This document shows positions 9,876 to 21,230 of a stretch of DNA of 29,463 bases, piece after piece. How positions within the stretch are numbered: position 1 is the stretch's first letter; every line of letters begins with the position of its first letter. The stretch covers positions 1 to 29,463 of the forward strand of contig CAKKTI010000273.1 of the NCBI GenBank assembly GCA_920105805.1. Reading direction: 5' to 3'. The DNA comes from Condylostoma magnum. Taxonomy: Eukaryota > Ciliophora > Heterotrichea > Heterotrichida > Condylostomatidae. A program made the position numbers and the translations under genes. Below the pieces are notes generated by a model. That model made no database searches, was not told where the DNA came from, and saw nothing but the letters and a program-made list of their open reading frames with translations.

Positions 9876-10286
9876 ATGCTCGGATAAGGTAAGATAGTAA
9901 ATTAACCGAGGAAAAGTGTAAAGAAGATTAAAGTAAATAGAAATAGTATAGTTTTAACAAAAGAATAACAATGAAAGAAACGCTATGCAAAAAAGTATAC
10001 TTACCACTTGTCCTATTCAGCTAAACGACGTTTAAATTGCAGGAGATATTAAAAATGAAGGCTTTTTTATCATACTAGAGGAGAGATTCCTATGTGAAAA
10101 CGAAGATTGGCTTAATAATAATAATAAGAATAAGAAAAATAACAAGACTAAGAATAATAGAAAATAAAAGGATATTAAAAGTAAAAGATAATGTGATAAA
10201 AGAAGCAAAAATATCCTGCTTACCACTTTAAACTCAACAAATACTATCAAGACAATTCTGAATTTTATTCATATTTTGTATTATAG
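9876..10286 (+). CDS. Unknown very basic Gln-rich protein
   Basis: This 136-residue protein is visible only with reassigned codons. It starts at ATG 9876 and is rich in Lys, Arg, Tyr and Trp. A related Lys/Tyr/His motif occurs twice, KKYTYHLSYSAKRRLN near residue 40 and KYPAYHFKLNKYY near residue 110. Between them sits a Gln tract (LAQQQQQEQEKQQDQEQQK), in which ten of the sixteen codons from 10113 to 10160 are TAA or TAG. Three TGA codons read as Trp. The end is set at TAG 10284-10286, 41 nt before the NADAR gene. Frames overlapping this one on either strand are also fairly open, but this frame has the most protein-like composition. I recognise no family; a nucleic-acid-binding or ribosome-associated role is conceivable but unsupported. 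Confidence 0.62.
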
Positions 10287-10327
10287 TTATTTAATCACTT
10301 TTTACTATTATCTGTTGTTATCTTATA

Positions 10328-10771
10328 ATGGAATAATAAAGCATTTTATTTTATAGTACAGTAGATCCATACGGTTAATTTTCCAATTTCTGAGACTCTC
10401 CAATCGATATAAAAGGAAAAACCTGGCCTACTACAGAGCACTACTTCCAAGCTATGAAATTTGAAGGAACTGAATACGAAGAGTAAGTCAGAAACCTGTA
10501 AAAACCTTTCCAAGCTGCTTAAATGGGAAGACGAAGGGATTTACCTATACGTAGTGATTGATAAGAAGTAAAAATAGGATTTATGAAAGAAGCCCTAATA
10601 GCTAAATTTACCTAACATAACGACTTAAAGGAGCTGTTACTTTCAACAGGAGACTTAGAAATAATAGAGCATACGTAAAATGATTCATTTTGGGGAGATG
10701 GAGGAGACGGTAGTGGAAGAAATGAATTAGGAAAATTACTAATGGAAGTTAGAGCTGAGATAAATGATTAA
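10328..10771 (+). CDS. NADAR/YbiA-family protein (putative ADP-ribose hydrolase)
   Basis: This is a compact 147-residue NADAR (YbiA/DUF1768) domain with nothing else attached. Motifs in order are ILFYSTVDPYGQFSNFW, GKTWPTTEHYFQAMKF with the conserved Glu-His pair, AAQMGRRRDLPIRSDWQEVK, MKEALIAKF, LLLSTGDLEIIEHTQND, FWGDGGDGSGRNELGKLLM. Both the Trp of FSNFW (10391) and the Trp of SDWQEVK (10559) are TGA; Gln in YGQFSN is TAA. NADAR proteins act on N-glycosidic bonds of nucleotides or ADP-ribose adducts, and some remove ADP-ribose from guanine in DNA; the substrate here is unknown. The start at ATG 10328 sits just before the first strand. The stop is TAA 10769-10771, inside a TTAA shared with the convergent RING-WWE gene. 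Length is typical. Confidence 0.93.
10768..10771. terminator. Second TTAA shared by convergent stops
   Basis: TTAA here gives the TAA stop of the NADAR gene (10769-10771, plus) and the TAA stop of the RING-WWE gene (10768-10770, minus). Both proteins reach their expected domain ends shortly before it. This repeats the arrangement at 4498-4501. Confidence 0.7.
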
Positions 10772-11631
10772 TTTGCTATTCTTTTAATTATGTTTTTTTT
10801 TCCACTTAGCACTCCTCTATGGTTGCACATCAGCTGCTCCATATTATGGAAATTAGCTTGGAATTTTGGCTTGTTGTTGTAATAAACATATATAGCTTGT
10901 TATCCTTCTTAAAACCCTTTCTCAAGCTGTTCCATATATTCCTGTTTGAATGGCTTGTCTACTCCATTTCTGGCTATAAAGACCCATTGTATACCATTGT
11001 CTAATTGCCTTTATTAGCTACGCTGGTTCCTATTTTATGCTTATCTTCTATTGCTTAATGTTGTTTATTCCTTTTGTAGTTTTATGGGTTTTGGATATAC
11101 TAGGAATTGGTCTAAATACTGCCTTTTTGTTCTATCTAAGGGGAATAATTCAAACATAGTTAAATCTAGATTATCTGGAATTTATTATTGATTTATTGAC
11201 AGTTCAAACCTTTAAGTGTCTTATTGAGACTATATATCTATTTCATTTAATCCTTATTGCTTTAGTAGTTATATTTGATTTATAAGATCATCCATCTATG
11301 CAACAAACTTTTACTTGACTATTTCATTATTAGCTTAGACTTATTCCAATTAGAACCTTAGTTATTATTTATTAGAGTCCTCTTATTAATTATTTGATTG
11401 ATTTTACTGTATTTAAGCTTGTGGACTTCCTATTAGAGCATATACAACTGGAAACGATTGTAAGGACACATTATGATGATCTGTTCTACAGATAGCACAT
11501 TGAATACTACTATCTTAAATATAGTCTCTAATACAATTCTCGCATAAAGCATGACCACATAATAATAACATTGGTTTATACTATCCACTATCAAACTCCA
11601 TGAGGCATATCGGGCATTCATGGGATTACAT
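10768..11631 (-). CDS. RING finger + WWE-like E3 ubiquitin ligase
   Basis: This 287-residue protein opens at once with a RING finger: CPICLMEF, then CGHALCENCI, then CAICRTDHH (residues about 5-55), the C3HC4 pattern of E3 ligases. A Gln/Asn-rich coiled linker follows (about 70-190). The C-terminal 85 residues resemble a WWE domain (IQWVFIARNG, YMEQLEKGFQEGQQAIYV, FQANFHNMEQL), the fold that in RNF146 and some PARPs binds iso-ADP-ribose. RING plus WWE in one chain recalls RNF146-type ligases that ubiquitinate poly-ADP-ribosylated proteins. The RING call is firm; the WWE call is by pattern and the second WWE Trp is not obvious. The start ATG (11629-11631) is only 2 nt after the TAA of the upstream CCDC61-like gene. 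It converges on the NADAR gene. Confidence 0.82.
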
Positions 11632-11633
11632 TT

Positions 11634-12590
11634 TTATTTACAATTTAAACTTTTCTTGAGATTTAGATGCATCTTTTATACTTGGTCTTGAATTATACTT
11701 ATACTGCTTACTGCTGTGTCTCTTTACGGAGTGAATCTATTCTTTAAATGCCTTCTTTACTTTTCTGAGTTAGATCTGCTTTAAGAGTAATTCAATTTTT
11801 GCCTTTCTTCTTACAGTTCTTCCACTAGATGCTAATTCATGTTCTGTAGTTAAACCATATTACGTGTTAATACACTTACTTTTTATTTGTAGGACTTATT
11901 AGACTTGCATACTTATTTATATGACTAAAGTTACTTAAACTGTGCATTTTCGTATTCTCTAAATTACTCTAATTAGGGCTGAAGTGTGTTTATTTAGCTT
12001 TAAAACTCAAATATTTATCTTTGCAGCAATTAATTTTTAAACTTTGCTTATTGTAATTGCTGGCATATAAGCTAATTTTCTGTTATTAAATTTTCATAGT
12101 CTAATTTTAATGTTTCATTGATTTTATATACGTTTTCTAATTCTTTGTTATTATTAATTTATGTAAATTCAAATTACTGCAACAATTAGCTTTATTGTAA
12201 GTGGTTATTTGTATCCTTTTGATATTAGCAAACAAACTCATAGAAAAATCCAATATCAATTACTTGCATTTTCTACAGGGGTAAAGGAATAGGCTGATTT
12301 TTGTTTATGAGAACAATGAATAATTTTGATCCATTTTCTATCAGCTTCAGGGAATTCTTATACTAATTTTTGCTTGCTTTTCGTATAAATATTCTTAAAA
12401 ATTAGTCAGTTGTTAAATCTGATTTGGTAAGCTATAAAATATCACTTATAACTACCCAATTAAACTATCCTACATAGTATTCGTTGTTGTATTGCATTAC
12501 TATTCATAATCTTTCTTGATCTTAAATTGCTATAAATGTGTAGTCATTTTAACCCTAATAAGCTTTACCCTTATGGAAAGTCAAGGCCAT
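11634..12590 (-). CDS. CCDC61/VFL3-like basal-body coiled-coil protein
   Basis: This 318-residue protein has a globular N-terminal domain of about 130 residues followed by a long coiled coil and a basic Ser/Arg tail. The N-terminal part resembles the XRCC4-superfamily head of CCDC61/VFL3, a basal-body protein for microtubule anchoring: YTFIAIQDQERLWIVMQ, a FNWVVISDILQLTK helix, TTDQFLRIF, then KLFIVLINKNQPIPLPL, close to the CCDC61 strand ending in PLPLP. The coiled coil runs from about residue 145 to 280 with many UAR-encoded Gln. One TGA (Trp) lies in the head. The start is the ATG complementary to 12588-12590. The stop TAA (11634-11636) precedes the next gene's ATG by 2 nt. The family call is tentative; SAS-6 or another XRCC4-like protein is the main alternative. 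Confidence 0.55.
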
Positions 12591-12752
12591 TTTTAACAAC
12601 TAATTTTAAAGATTGCTTAAATATGTAAGATAAGTATAATTATAGATTGCAATACCCTTATATTAATGATAAGTTATATATTATACTTTATTATTGACCA
12701 AGCCTTACATTTGTTATATGTTTCCATATTTATATTTAATAATTATTAAAAA

Positions 12753-13238
12753 CTACATTTTACATTTTTTACCTTGGTTTTTAGATATCCTCAATCTTTT
12801 AATTCCGTTATACTCTATTAATACTTCCTCATTTTCATCTGTACTAGAGAAACAACTCCCTTATTATGAATGAGTTTACATATCTTTAAATTTTACTAAT
12901 GTCCGACACTTATCACACACTTCTGTTCTATTTGCACATTGTTTTAAGTGATTTTTAAATAATCATAGTGGATATGCAGTTCTACAATATCTACAGTGTA
13001 TTGGCTTGTTCTGGCAAATGTGGTAGCTTTATTACACTTATCCGCAAAATTAGCATTTAAATTATGAGTGAACTTCTTCAAAATGCTTTTAAAGCTTAAT
13101 TGTAGGAATTATTTCAGAACACTATTCGCATTTCGTAAGAAATCGTATGCAGTGAGCATTGTGTAATTAAAAGTTATTTTATTGTATAGGAGTATTGCTA
13201 AGTAAAATTTACCAGGATTCACAGATTCTTTATTCCAT
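12753..13238 (-). CDS. TRAF-type zinc-finger protein (XAF1/TRAFD1-like)
   Basis: This 161-residue protein is almost entirely zinc fingers of the TRAF type, in the arrangement seen in XAF1 and TRAFD1. Ligand-bearing segments in order are ICESWQ, FQLHNAHCIRFLTKCEQC, KLQKHFEEVH, FKCQFCGQ, PIHCRYCRTAYP, KNHLKQCANRTEVCDKC, MQTHSQQGSC. The RTE before VCDKC and the LHNAHC/H-C spacing are characteristic. Such domains bind proteins rather than DNA. The start is the ATG complementary to 13236-13238. The end is taken at TAG 12753-12755, after which sequence becomes AT-rich and low in coding character, although the frame stays open under the reassigned code all the way to the CCDC61-like gene. No second domain is present. 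Confidence 0.84.
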
Positions 13239-13538
13239 TTAATTTATTTACTATTATTGATTATAGTGGAAGTTAATTTATGCTGATTACTAGAATATAT
13301 GAATAAGTAATAGTAAAAGGCTTATGAATACTTTATGAGTATATCTTATGTATTAATCTTATTTAATCAAAGTTGTTAAAAATCTCCTTATAACATCTAA
13401 CTTTATAATGAAACAAAATCCAGCTCTTATAGTCCATAAAAGCTTCTGATAATCTTTAAACTTTCCCATCAAACCATATACAATCCCTCTAAAGATTGTG
13501 AATTAAACCAACTTCTCAAGTGTTTTATCTAATTAAAT
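13239..13538. promoter_or_regulatory. Divergent intergenic region, 300 nt, zinc finger/GDH
   Basis: This is the largest clear gap, between the zinc-finger gene (-) and glutamate dehydrogenase (+). It is AT-rich. A 43-codon open stretch beginning at ATG 13408 is in a different frame from GDH and might be an upstream ORF or nothing. I see no RNA gene or known promoter motif. Confidence 0.5.
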
Positions 13539-15011
<1,473 letters not shown>

Positions 15012-15025
15012 CTTAGTAGTCAAGT

Positions 15026-16456
15026 TTACCCAATTATATATTTCTTTGCTCTTCTATTACGTCTAAACTGTATCATATCCTGCTGTTATATCTTCGGTGG
15101 CACAAATTTACGTGAGGATATTATTCCAGGATTCTTTTAATTCAAATCTTGCCTTAATGGGGCAAAGTCACAAGAGTTTCTTAATGTAAGGGATTTCCTT
15201 ATAAAACGCTATTTTTTTTCTTTTTTATTTATAAGTAAATCTGCTAGGTCATCTAGCATTGAGTCCTAATCTTCAAAAAAGCTGTCTTGGCTCTTTTATC
15301 TTATTGGTTCAATTTGGTCTAGAGATACCTAGCTGCTTTATTAGTACTGCGGAAGCTTTTCACAGTTAATAACAGCTCTTCTTTTGATTTTAACATTTCT
15401 AGGACTACCAAAATTCTTCTTTTATGTTATAACATAATCTTGTGTATTATACACGCCCTTTATAGAGCAAGACTATTAATTAGAAGTGTTCATTGTAGTA
15501 AACGTTTCCTCAGCCTGACTTGATCTTTTCATTTAATAGCCTTTGTTAATGCATTGCCTTTTCATTAATTTTAATACATGTTTGCTAATCTAATCTTCTA
15601 TAGCCACAAATGCTTCCCTTGACACGTAGTAGAGGTAATCGCCAATTATAGGAGCTATGTTGCCTATAAAGTCCTGATAGTCCTGATGCCTTTCCATTTC
15701 GTAGTTTTTAATCCTTCTAGCTTCCTTTCACGGACGATTTTGAAAAATAGGAATTTCCTATGTAAGTGCAACTGCATTGCTTCAGAACTTATTAGTAGCA
15801 CCGTGAAGACTGTTTTTATCGTTCAGAAGACTCCTTATGAATTGAATGTCTTATATTTCTAGCTCCACTTCGTAATTAATTTCAGCTTAACCAGCTTAGT
15901 GAGTCTTAGTCATATCAATTCTAAGGTATTAATGTATGTAGGATTGCCGCTTCTTAGTTCTTTGACTTACTGATTTGTAGTTAGTTGGTATTAAGTCTAT
16001 ACTTTCCTCTGTGCTTGCTGAAATCCGGAATCCTACGCCTGATTGGGAATCCAAGCAAAAGTCTAAGTTATACTCCCTTGTCTTCTTCTCCGTTGAAATA
16101 ATTTAACCTGTGCCTATGTCTTCTGATGCTCTGTACTTAATATTGTAGTCATCTGTACTGTAGATGGTATCTTCTGTATAGGTTTTAAAACTCTGTAAAG
16201 TCTGATTGTTTTTAAGCTTATTTTTGATACTTTAAAAGACTTATTAGCCTACATTTGACTAGAATTTGTAGGGAGTAAGATTGTAATCTAAAATCTGTAT
16301 GTGATTGATTGTCGGCTTAGTTGAGTAAAATTAAAAGTATCCTATTTTAGCCTCTATTTCTATATTCGGAATTATTATATAATCTTATATAAAGTGTAGC
16401 AAATAAGAAACTCTGTCATCAAATGGATATAGAGATCCTAAGGCAGTACAGGACAT
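15026..16456 (-). CDS. Cet1-type mRNA 5'-triphosphatase (capping enzyme)
   Basis: This 476-residue protein belongs to the metal-dependent tunnel-type RNA triphosphatases (Cet1, CYTH/TTM superfamily), which remove the gamma phosphate of nascent mRNA before guanylylation. Residues 30-45 contain the first metal-binding strand IPNIEIEAKIGYF (Glu-x-Glu-x-Lys). A middle block has TREYNLDF and RKR-type residues in TKKRQSYIHQYLRIDM, and a third strand NYEVELEI carries the second Glu pair. These form the acidic and basic walls of the tunnel. The remaining ~230 residues are a low-complexity, Lys/Gln-rich C-terminal extension without a guanylyltransferase signature (no KxDG), so the cap is made by separate proteins, as in fungi. 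The start ATG is 4 nt from the divergent coiled-coil gene's ATG. The stop is TAA 15026-15028, or TGA two codons later. Confidence 0.85.
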
Positions 16457-16460
16457 TTTT
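16457..16460. promoter_or_regulatory. 4-nt gap between divergent start codons
   Basis: Only TTTT separates the ATG of the RNA triphosphatase (16454-16456, minus) from the first ATG of the coiled-coil gene (16461-16463, plus). Promoter signals for each must lie inside the other's coding region unless a later start is used on the plus strand (next Met is 17 codons downstream). Confidence 0.6.
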
Positions 16461-17912
16461 ATGAGTAAAAGCTCACGACAGTAACCTCCTGATAAGCAGG
16501 CGGATCTGATGTATGAAACTGTATTTAATAAATAACAATTCACTATAGCAAATAAAGTAAGGGAAGACCTGGGATTCTCTATGGAAGAGCTGTAAAATAA
16601 AGATATAAGTGAATTTCTGCACAAAAATGAGCCAGAAGCTGGAAAATAGCTGCGCTACTAATACTACAATAAGCGAAGATTGCAAAAACTGACTGAAATT
16701 GCAAGACAGCTCTAAAAATTCAAAAAAAGACGCAATAAAAGAGTTAGAAAAACCTTTTCTACTAACTTTAACGATTCCATGAGAAATGCTAATCGTACTA
16801 CTCGATATTAAACTCAGCCCACATCCAATAGAAGAAATAATTCCTAATAGAGAAGTCAAGTAACTCCTACGAATAGGTCAAAGGACTAAACAAATTTTGA
16901 TTTTAGAAATGATTTAAATTACATAAAAACCGTTTACCTTAGAGCCTCTAAATAAAGAATTGACTAGTTGAAATAAAGCATTAAAAGTATCGAAAACCCT
17001 AAGAAAAATATATAAAGAAAAGACAGCGCTGAGGAAAGTCAAATGTAAACTACAAAGTATCGTGAAAATATGAAGAAAAGAGAAATGGAAATACCATAGA
17101 AGCAACGAAGACTAGAGGAACTAAGGTAAATAAGAGCTATAAGAACACCATCTTCATAGCCACGAGAAAGACCAATTGCTAATAAACCAATAAAAAGTGT
17201 GAATTCAAGTCCTAGAATTAGTATTAACTAGGATGAAAAGACTATTTAACACAAATTAAACAGTATAAACTCAAGAATCAATAGTGCAATGGAAAGAGTA
17301 AATTCAAGAAGAGAAAGAATCTAGGAGAAAATAAGAACTAGATGTGCAAGTGTTAATAGAGCAAGAGAGAGGAGTAAGTCTTTATAAGAGGAAAACTAAG
17401 AGAAAAGACTACGTTAGTTTAGCATGAGAATGCAAGAGCATGAGAGAAAAAGAAACAATAGATAAGAACTCATGAGAAAAACTTAACAAAGATTCATTGA
17501 AAAAAATAGCAGTAAAAAGCTACAAGAGTGGAAAAAATCACTAAGATAACATCGATAGAGCTTAAATAAGCAAATATAGTAAAAAGACATGAATATAAGT
17601 CAAAAACTATAGTCAATAAAGGAAGAGCAAGAAAGTCTTCGAATACTTAGAAAAGTAAAACACGATATAAAACTAGAAATATTAAAAGAAAACCTAAGCA
17701 AGCGTGACAAAGCCACACAAAGGCTAAAAACTCAAATAATACAAAAACATGTCAACCTTCACTACAAAGACTAATAAAGACACTTTGAAAGAATCAGATT
17801 TTTAGACACTCGTAAACAGGAATACCTAAAACTAGTAGAAGAACGACAACGTATGAAGGCAAAAGAGGAAAAACTAAAGGCAAGACTATATAGTTCATTG
17901 AGAATAAAATAA
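16461..17912 (+). CDS. Basic coiled-coil protein, unknown
   Basis: This 483-residue protein is extremely rich in Arg, Lys, Gln and Glu and is predicted by eye to be mostly coiled coil (for example MRMQEHERKRNNRQELMRK, EERQRMKAKEEKLKARL). Heptad-like spacing runs from about residue 170 to the C-terminus. A short globular-looking N-terminus (MSKSSRQQPPDKQADL, FSMEELQNKDISEFLHK) precedes it. The composition suggests a cytoskeletal or ciliary structural protein, but no family is recognised. Dozens of Gln codons are TAA/TAG. I end it at TAA 17910-17912. However, the frame continues without shift through AAT ATG into the WD40 channel gene, so a single longer fusion protein cannot be excluded. The start at 16461 overlaps the presumed promoter of the divergent triphosphatase. 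Confidence 0.72.
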
Positions 17913-17915
17913 AAT

Positions 17916-20900
17916 ATGGAAAATAGGTGAACTTTTTTCAAGATGATGTACGATGACGAATAGTTAAGTATCAACAATATCACTGATATTCTATCAAAGC
18001 TGGACCCTTTGCCATAGTCAGATTCTGTGATTTCTCCCAGTTTCAAAGTAAATTCACTAGTATGGTCTGAAAAACACAACTTTTATATTTGTGGCTGCGA
18101 CGGAGGAAAAGTAAGAGGCTTCTCTCCATACGATCAGACGTTTACTGAGATGTTCTCTATAAGTGAATTTGGGTAAGGAAGGGTAACCTGTATTGCAATT
18201 AGTAAGCAAAGCAAGTTTCTAGTATTGGGGACTGATCAAGGTAGTATAAAGGTCTATAGTTTTCCTGAACTCAATTAAGTTTTTAGTATACAAGGCTTAG
18301 ATTTATTAGTTACCCAGTTGACTTTTACTGATAATGATGATTTTGTGTTAGTAACATACTACAGACTGGCAAAGGTTTAACTGATATCTCTAAAGTCTCG
18401 TGAAATAGTTTAAAATATAGATCTACTGTAAAAGAATATACTGACATCTGTTATTTCCGGAGATGGTAGATTTGTTGTATCAGCAGGCGACTTTTTAGAC
18501 ATAATTGTTTCTAGATGTGATATAGGGAAAACCATAGGAGTATTAAGAGGTCACGAGGGTGCAGTAAACCACCTGCTTTATTTATCTAAGTCTAGTTTAG
18601 TTATATCCGGAAGCAGTGATATGGCGATTAAACTGTGGAACATTGACGCTATGGAGTGTATTGATACTATGTACGGACATACTAGGAAAATACTGAAATT
18701 ATCTGTAACATAAGATGAGAAGTACTGTGTATCAGCGGATGATAAATCAGTTTTTCTATGGAATTTGTGGTATAGAAGCAATATAGTGTCAATACCATTT
18801 GCTTGTGGTAGAGTTGCAGATTTAAGCATTTCGTTTCTATACAATAGCATTGTACTAGCTGACAACTAAGGAAGCTTATTGATCTGGGATCTAAAGGAAA
18901 GCAGAGTTAAGCCTTCAAGGCTGTGGCATATTCCGTAATCTGATTAAAAATCTTAATTGATTAGACTAAGATTAGACGAATCTTTAGAAAACCTGTATGC
19001 TAGTTCTCAATGTGGCAAGTTTTACTCAATTAGTACCAAAGGAATACAGAACTTTGCATTTCAGGCTCACTAAGACTGAATAAGGAACTTCCACTGCTCT
19101 AAGGAAGATAACTGGTTTATAACTCTTTCCGATGACCAGTAGATTAAAATTTGGGACATGGATGCTTTAGTAACTGTATTCTCAATAGAGATATCAGGAT
19201 GGGCCCACTATTCCTTATATAATGAGTATAAAAAGCAGCTTTTGGTAGCATTGGAGGACAATACTATAGAATTATGGGATTTGAAGCAGTAATCTATGGA
19301 GGGTACCTTTGAGGGCCACTCGAGCAAAATTTCATCAATGCAGTGGCTTGATACCGTCAAAAACAGATTTGTTACATCATCATATGACAGAACTATACGA
19401 GTGTGGAGTGTCTCGGAATTAAAGGAGATTTTTATATTACAAGGCCACTTAGCTGAGATAAGATAGATTCAAATAGACTCAGCAGGACATAGAATCTTCT
19501 CAGCCTCTGATGATAGGACGATTAGGATTTGGAGTGTTGAGAAAAAGGGGTAGGAGGGGGTCTTATACGGACACACTGATTGAATACATGATTTCTGTAT
19601 TACAAGTGATGATAAGTTTATTTTCTCTTCCAGTAAAGATCTGACAATACGTATATGGTCAGTGGAAGAGTAACTATGTGTAGCTGAGATACCGTGTAAT
19701 GTTGAAATTAAGTAGATTTAGATTGACTCTGAGGATTACACTTTGTATCTATCAAGTCTTAAAAGTATTTATACTATGAATAATCCTCTAAAGGTGAAGG
19801 TTCCTTAGATATATCCGGAGAATGGGGAGGTTTTTATGTTTAGGAATTATATAACAAATTTGATTAATAACAAGTAGGCTGATTATAATCCATCGTTTGC
19901 TAAATTTACTATTCTACCCTTTAGAATCAATATTTTGCATATAGCAGCTATTAGTGGGCATAAAAACCATTTAAAGTAAGCTATATAAGATGGAGCATTA
20001 ATGCTTTAAGCATCTACTGGAGACACTCCTCTCTCCCTAGCTTTATACAAGAAAAGTACTTATATAAGTGAAGTATTAGTCAAGTGTTTACCTAGATACA
20101 TAATTCCAAGACAGCCTAAAACCATTCTATCCATTGAGGCCTTATTACCCACCCTAAATGCTAACAGTTTGCCCTCATTACATCTTTTATACGATGCTCT
20201 GTTTCCTAAGACTGTGTAAAATGATTTAAAATCTTTTATAACACCGCGGTATGATCTTCCTATGGTTTAAGACAGTGACAGTTTTCTGATATCTAGCAAA
20301 AAGTTCAGTGTTAAGACAGAAGACATGGCGAAGGAGGAGCATGTTTAATATCGCAGTAGTTTAGCTAGATTTGATTTACTAGCTGGGAGTACTCTAAGCA
20401 TTAACTTCTTAAAAAGTTTGATAATTTGCTAGAATGATAAAGTGTTTGAGAGCTTGTTAATAAGGACTATACTAGAGATTAAATGGAGGTCAGTAAGATG
20501 GATTTTCAGCTTCTAAACCTTCATTTATTTGCTATATGTGGCTATTATCAGTATATATGTAGCCTAGATCTTGGATGAACTGCCTGTAGTGCTATTGCTA
20601 GGTTTGGTTAATACACTGTTCTTTATGTTTGAACTAGCATTAATGATTACAGGATTTGTAAACTATTGGAATGAACTTGCTTCCTATCCTAATTTACTGA
20701 GAATACTTTGCCTTTATTTATATATAGCTCAGTACTTCCTAGGAGTGCTGGATTAGTAATATACTGAAGGACTTTATACTGCAGTAGTATTTCTATCATG
20801 GTTGAATTTAATACATCATCTACAGCCAGTTCACAGTATAAGACAGTAATTAAGAGTAATGAAAAAGGTAATTTGTAGTACATGGTCATTTCTGCTCATT

Positions 20901-21230
20901 TTACTGATAACAATCATTACTTTCAGCCTAGTAATTTACATCAACTCGTAAAACAGCTACTTCTAATCCTTAGTTGAATCTTTTGATATGATGTTCATAC
21001 AATCCAATATAGACCAAAGCACTATTACTGGACTAATCATTCATCTTATAGGAGCCATTTTAATTCCTTTGCTACTATTAAACTTCCTGATATCTCTAAT
21101 GGTAAACAACTACAAGCATCAAACCAAATCCAACGATGCAGAAGACTGGAGAGAAATCACACGAATGATATTAAAAATTGAGCATATTTTATTGCATAGG
21201 AGAAAACAGGGCACTAAGTCATATATTTAA
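17916..21230 (+). CDS. WD40-ankyrin-TRP-like cation channel
   Basis: This 1104-residue protein combines about twelve WD40 repeats (residues 40-620; clear ones are HEGAVNHLLYLSKSSLV...KLWN, GHTRKILKLSV, GHSSKISSMQW...IRVWSV, GHTDWIHDF...IRIWSV), a few ankyrin-like helices (about 665-730, INILHIAAISGHKNHLK, TGDTPLSLAL), and a C-terminal six-helix membrane domain (about 860-1075). The last helix and following residues (LLLLNFLISLMVNNYK, DAEDWREITRMILKIEHIL) match TRP-channel S6 plus TRP-box helix. Such WD40-channel fusions occur in other ciliates. Several WD40 Trp are TGA, notably GHTDW at 19581. The ATG at 17916 lies 3 nt after the previous gene's TAA and in frame with it; Met at 17943 is another option. 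The stop is TAA 21228-21230 or TAA 21258-21260. Ion selectivity is not evident. Confidence 0.87.

Noticed and set aside
9879-9910. CTCGG...CCGAG inverted repeat resembling a small RNA stem
   Set aside because: The stem is only 5 bp with a 22-nt loop and falls inside the start of the basic protein's coding region.
10032-10250. Minus-strand Leu-rich open frame with GTAAG-like splice sites
   Set aside because: It is the reverse complement of the Lys/Gln-rich coding sequence; low-complexity Leu runs are an artefact.
9985-10352. Alternative plus-strand frame with a Lys/Asn-rich segment and hydrophobic tail
   Set aside because: It would overlap the NADAR start without a stop; the frame starting at 9876 is more protein-like and ends cleanly before NADAR.
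13408-13538. Open frame MKQNPALIV... upstream of GDH, considered as a presequence exon
   Set aside because: It is in a different frame and no convincing splice pair joins it to GDH; kept only as a possible upstream ORF.
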